The notes beneath the pieces are model-generated. The model did no database searches. It had not been told where the DNA came from and saw nothing but the letters and a program-made list of their open reading frames with translations. Position numbers and translations under genes: made by a program. A stretch of DNA of 7,250 bases from assembly GCA_017475785.1 (NCBI GenBank), contig JAFVEX010000063.1:1-7250 (forward strand), given 5' to 3'. Below, in pieces: positions 7,214 to 7,250 of this stretch (its first letter is position 1; each line of letters opens with the position of its first letter). Origin of the DNA: Eubacterium sp. (GTDB taxonomy: Bacteria > Bacillota_A > Clostridia > Lachnospirales > Lachnospiraceae).

Positions 7214-7250
7214 ATCTCCCCGGACATGTCCTTTGCGTTTCCGAGGAGAT
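7214..7250 (+). terminator. Terminator hairpin after CoA-transferase, cut by window end
   Basis: ATCTCC (7214-7219) pairs with GGAGAT (7245-7250) and CGGA (7221-7224) with TCCG (7240-7243), with one C/A mismatch between the two helices and a 15-base loop. It begins 17 bases after the stop codon. The T-run expected for an intrinsic terminator would lie just past the window, so the call rests on the hairpin and its position only. Confidence 0.6.

Overview
The window reads as a stretch of chromosome from an anaerobic, butyrate-type Firmicute. Class Clostridia is likely and a Lachnospiraceae-like organism is the best guess. The reasons are a T-box-controlled pheST operon, strong GGAGG-type ribosome binding sites, intrinsic hairpin-plus-T-run terminators, and a CoA-transferase of the butyryl-CoA:acetate type. 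The coding DNA is fairly GC-rich (many GCG, GGC and CGC codons). All protein genes are on the + strand and packed tightly, and no gene appears broken or transferred. No species is claimed.

Layout. Positions 1 to about 84 look like the 3' part of a 6S RNA (SsrS) whose 5' part lies outside the window. Positions from about 155 to 484 form a phenylalanine T-box leader: a stem I with AGTA/GAA specifier loop and a Phe codon, a stem III, the T-box sequence AGGGTGGTACCGCG, and a terminator ending in seven Ts. It controls pheS (516-1547) and pheT (1575-4004), the two subunits of phenylalanyl-tRNA synthetase. A histidine-phosphatase gene of unknown substrate (4047-4721) follows in the same direction and overlaps the start of queA (4708-5733), which makes epoxyqueuosine in tRNA. 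A terminator at 5781-5807 closes this translation/tRNA unit.

A second unit starts with a short AT-rich promoter region (5787-5834) containing two possible -10 boxes, a perfect 15-bp palindrome and an 18-bp sequence matching 12 of 14 defined positions of the clostridial Rex operator. It drives a 447-residue CoA-transferase (5854-7197) related to butyryl-CoA:acetate CoA-transferase, followed by a terminator hairpin that reaches the window edge.

How it works together: the first unit is a tRNA charging and modification operon that should be switched on when uncharged tRNA-Phe builds up. The second is a fermentation gene whose promoter suggests control by the NADH/NAD+ ratio through Rex. I found no sign of a defence system, mobile element, CRISPR array or clearly new system. 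The most interesting points are the redox-operator-like promoter, the unusual residues of the CoA-transferase, and the 6S RNA placed directly before the T-box leader.
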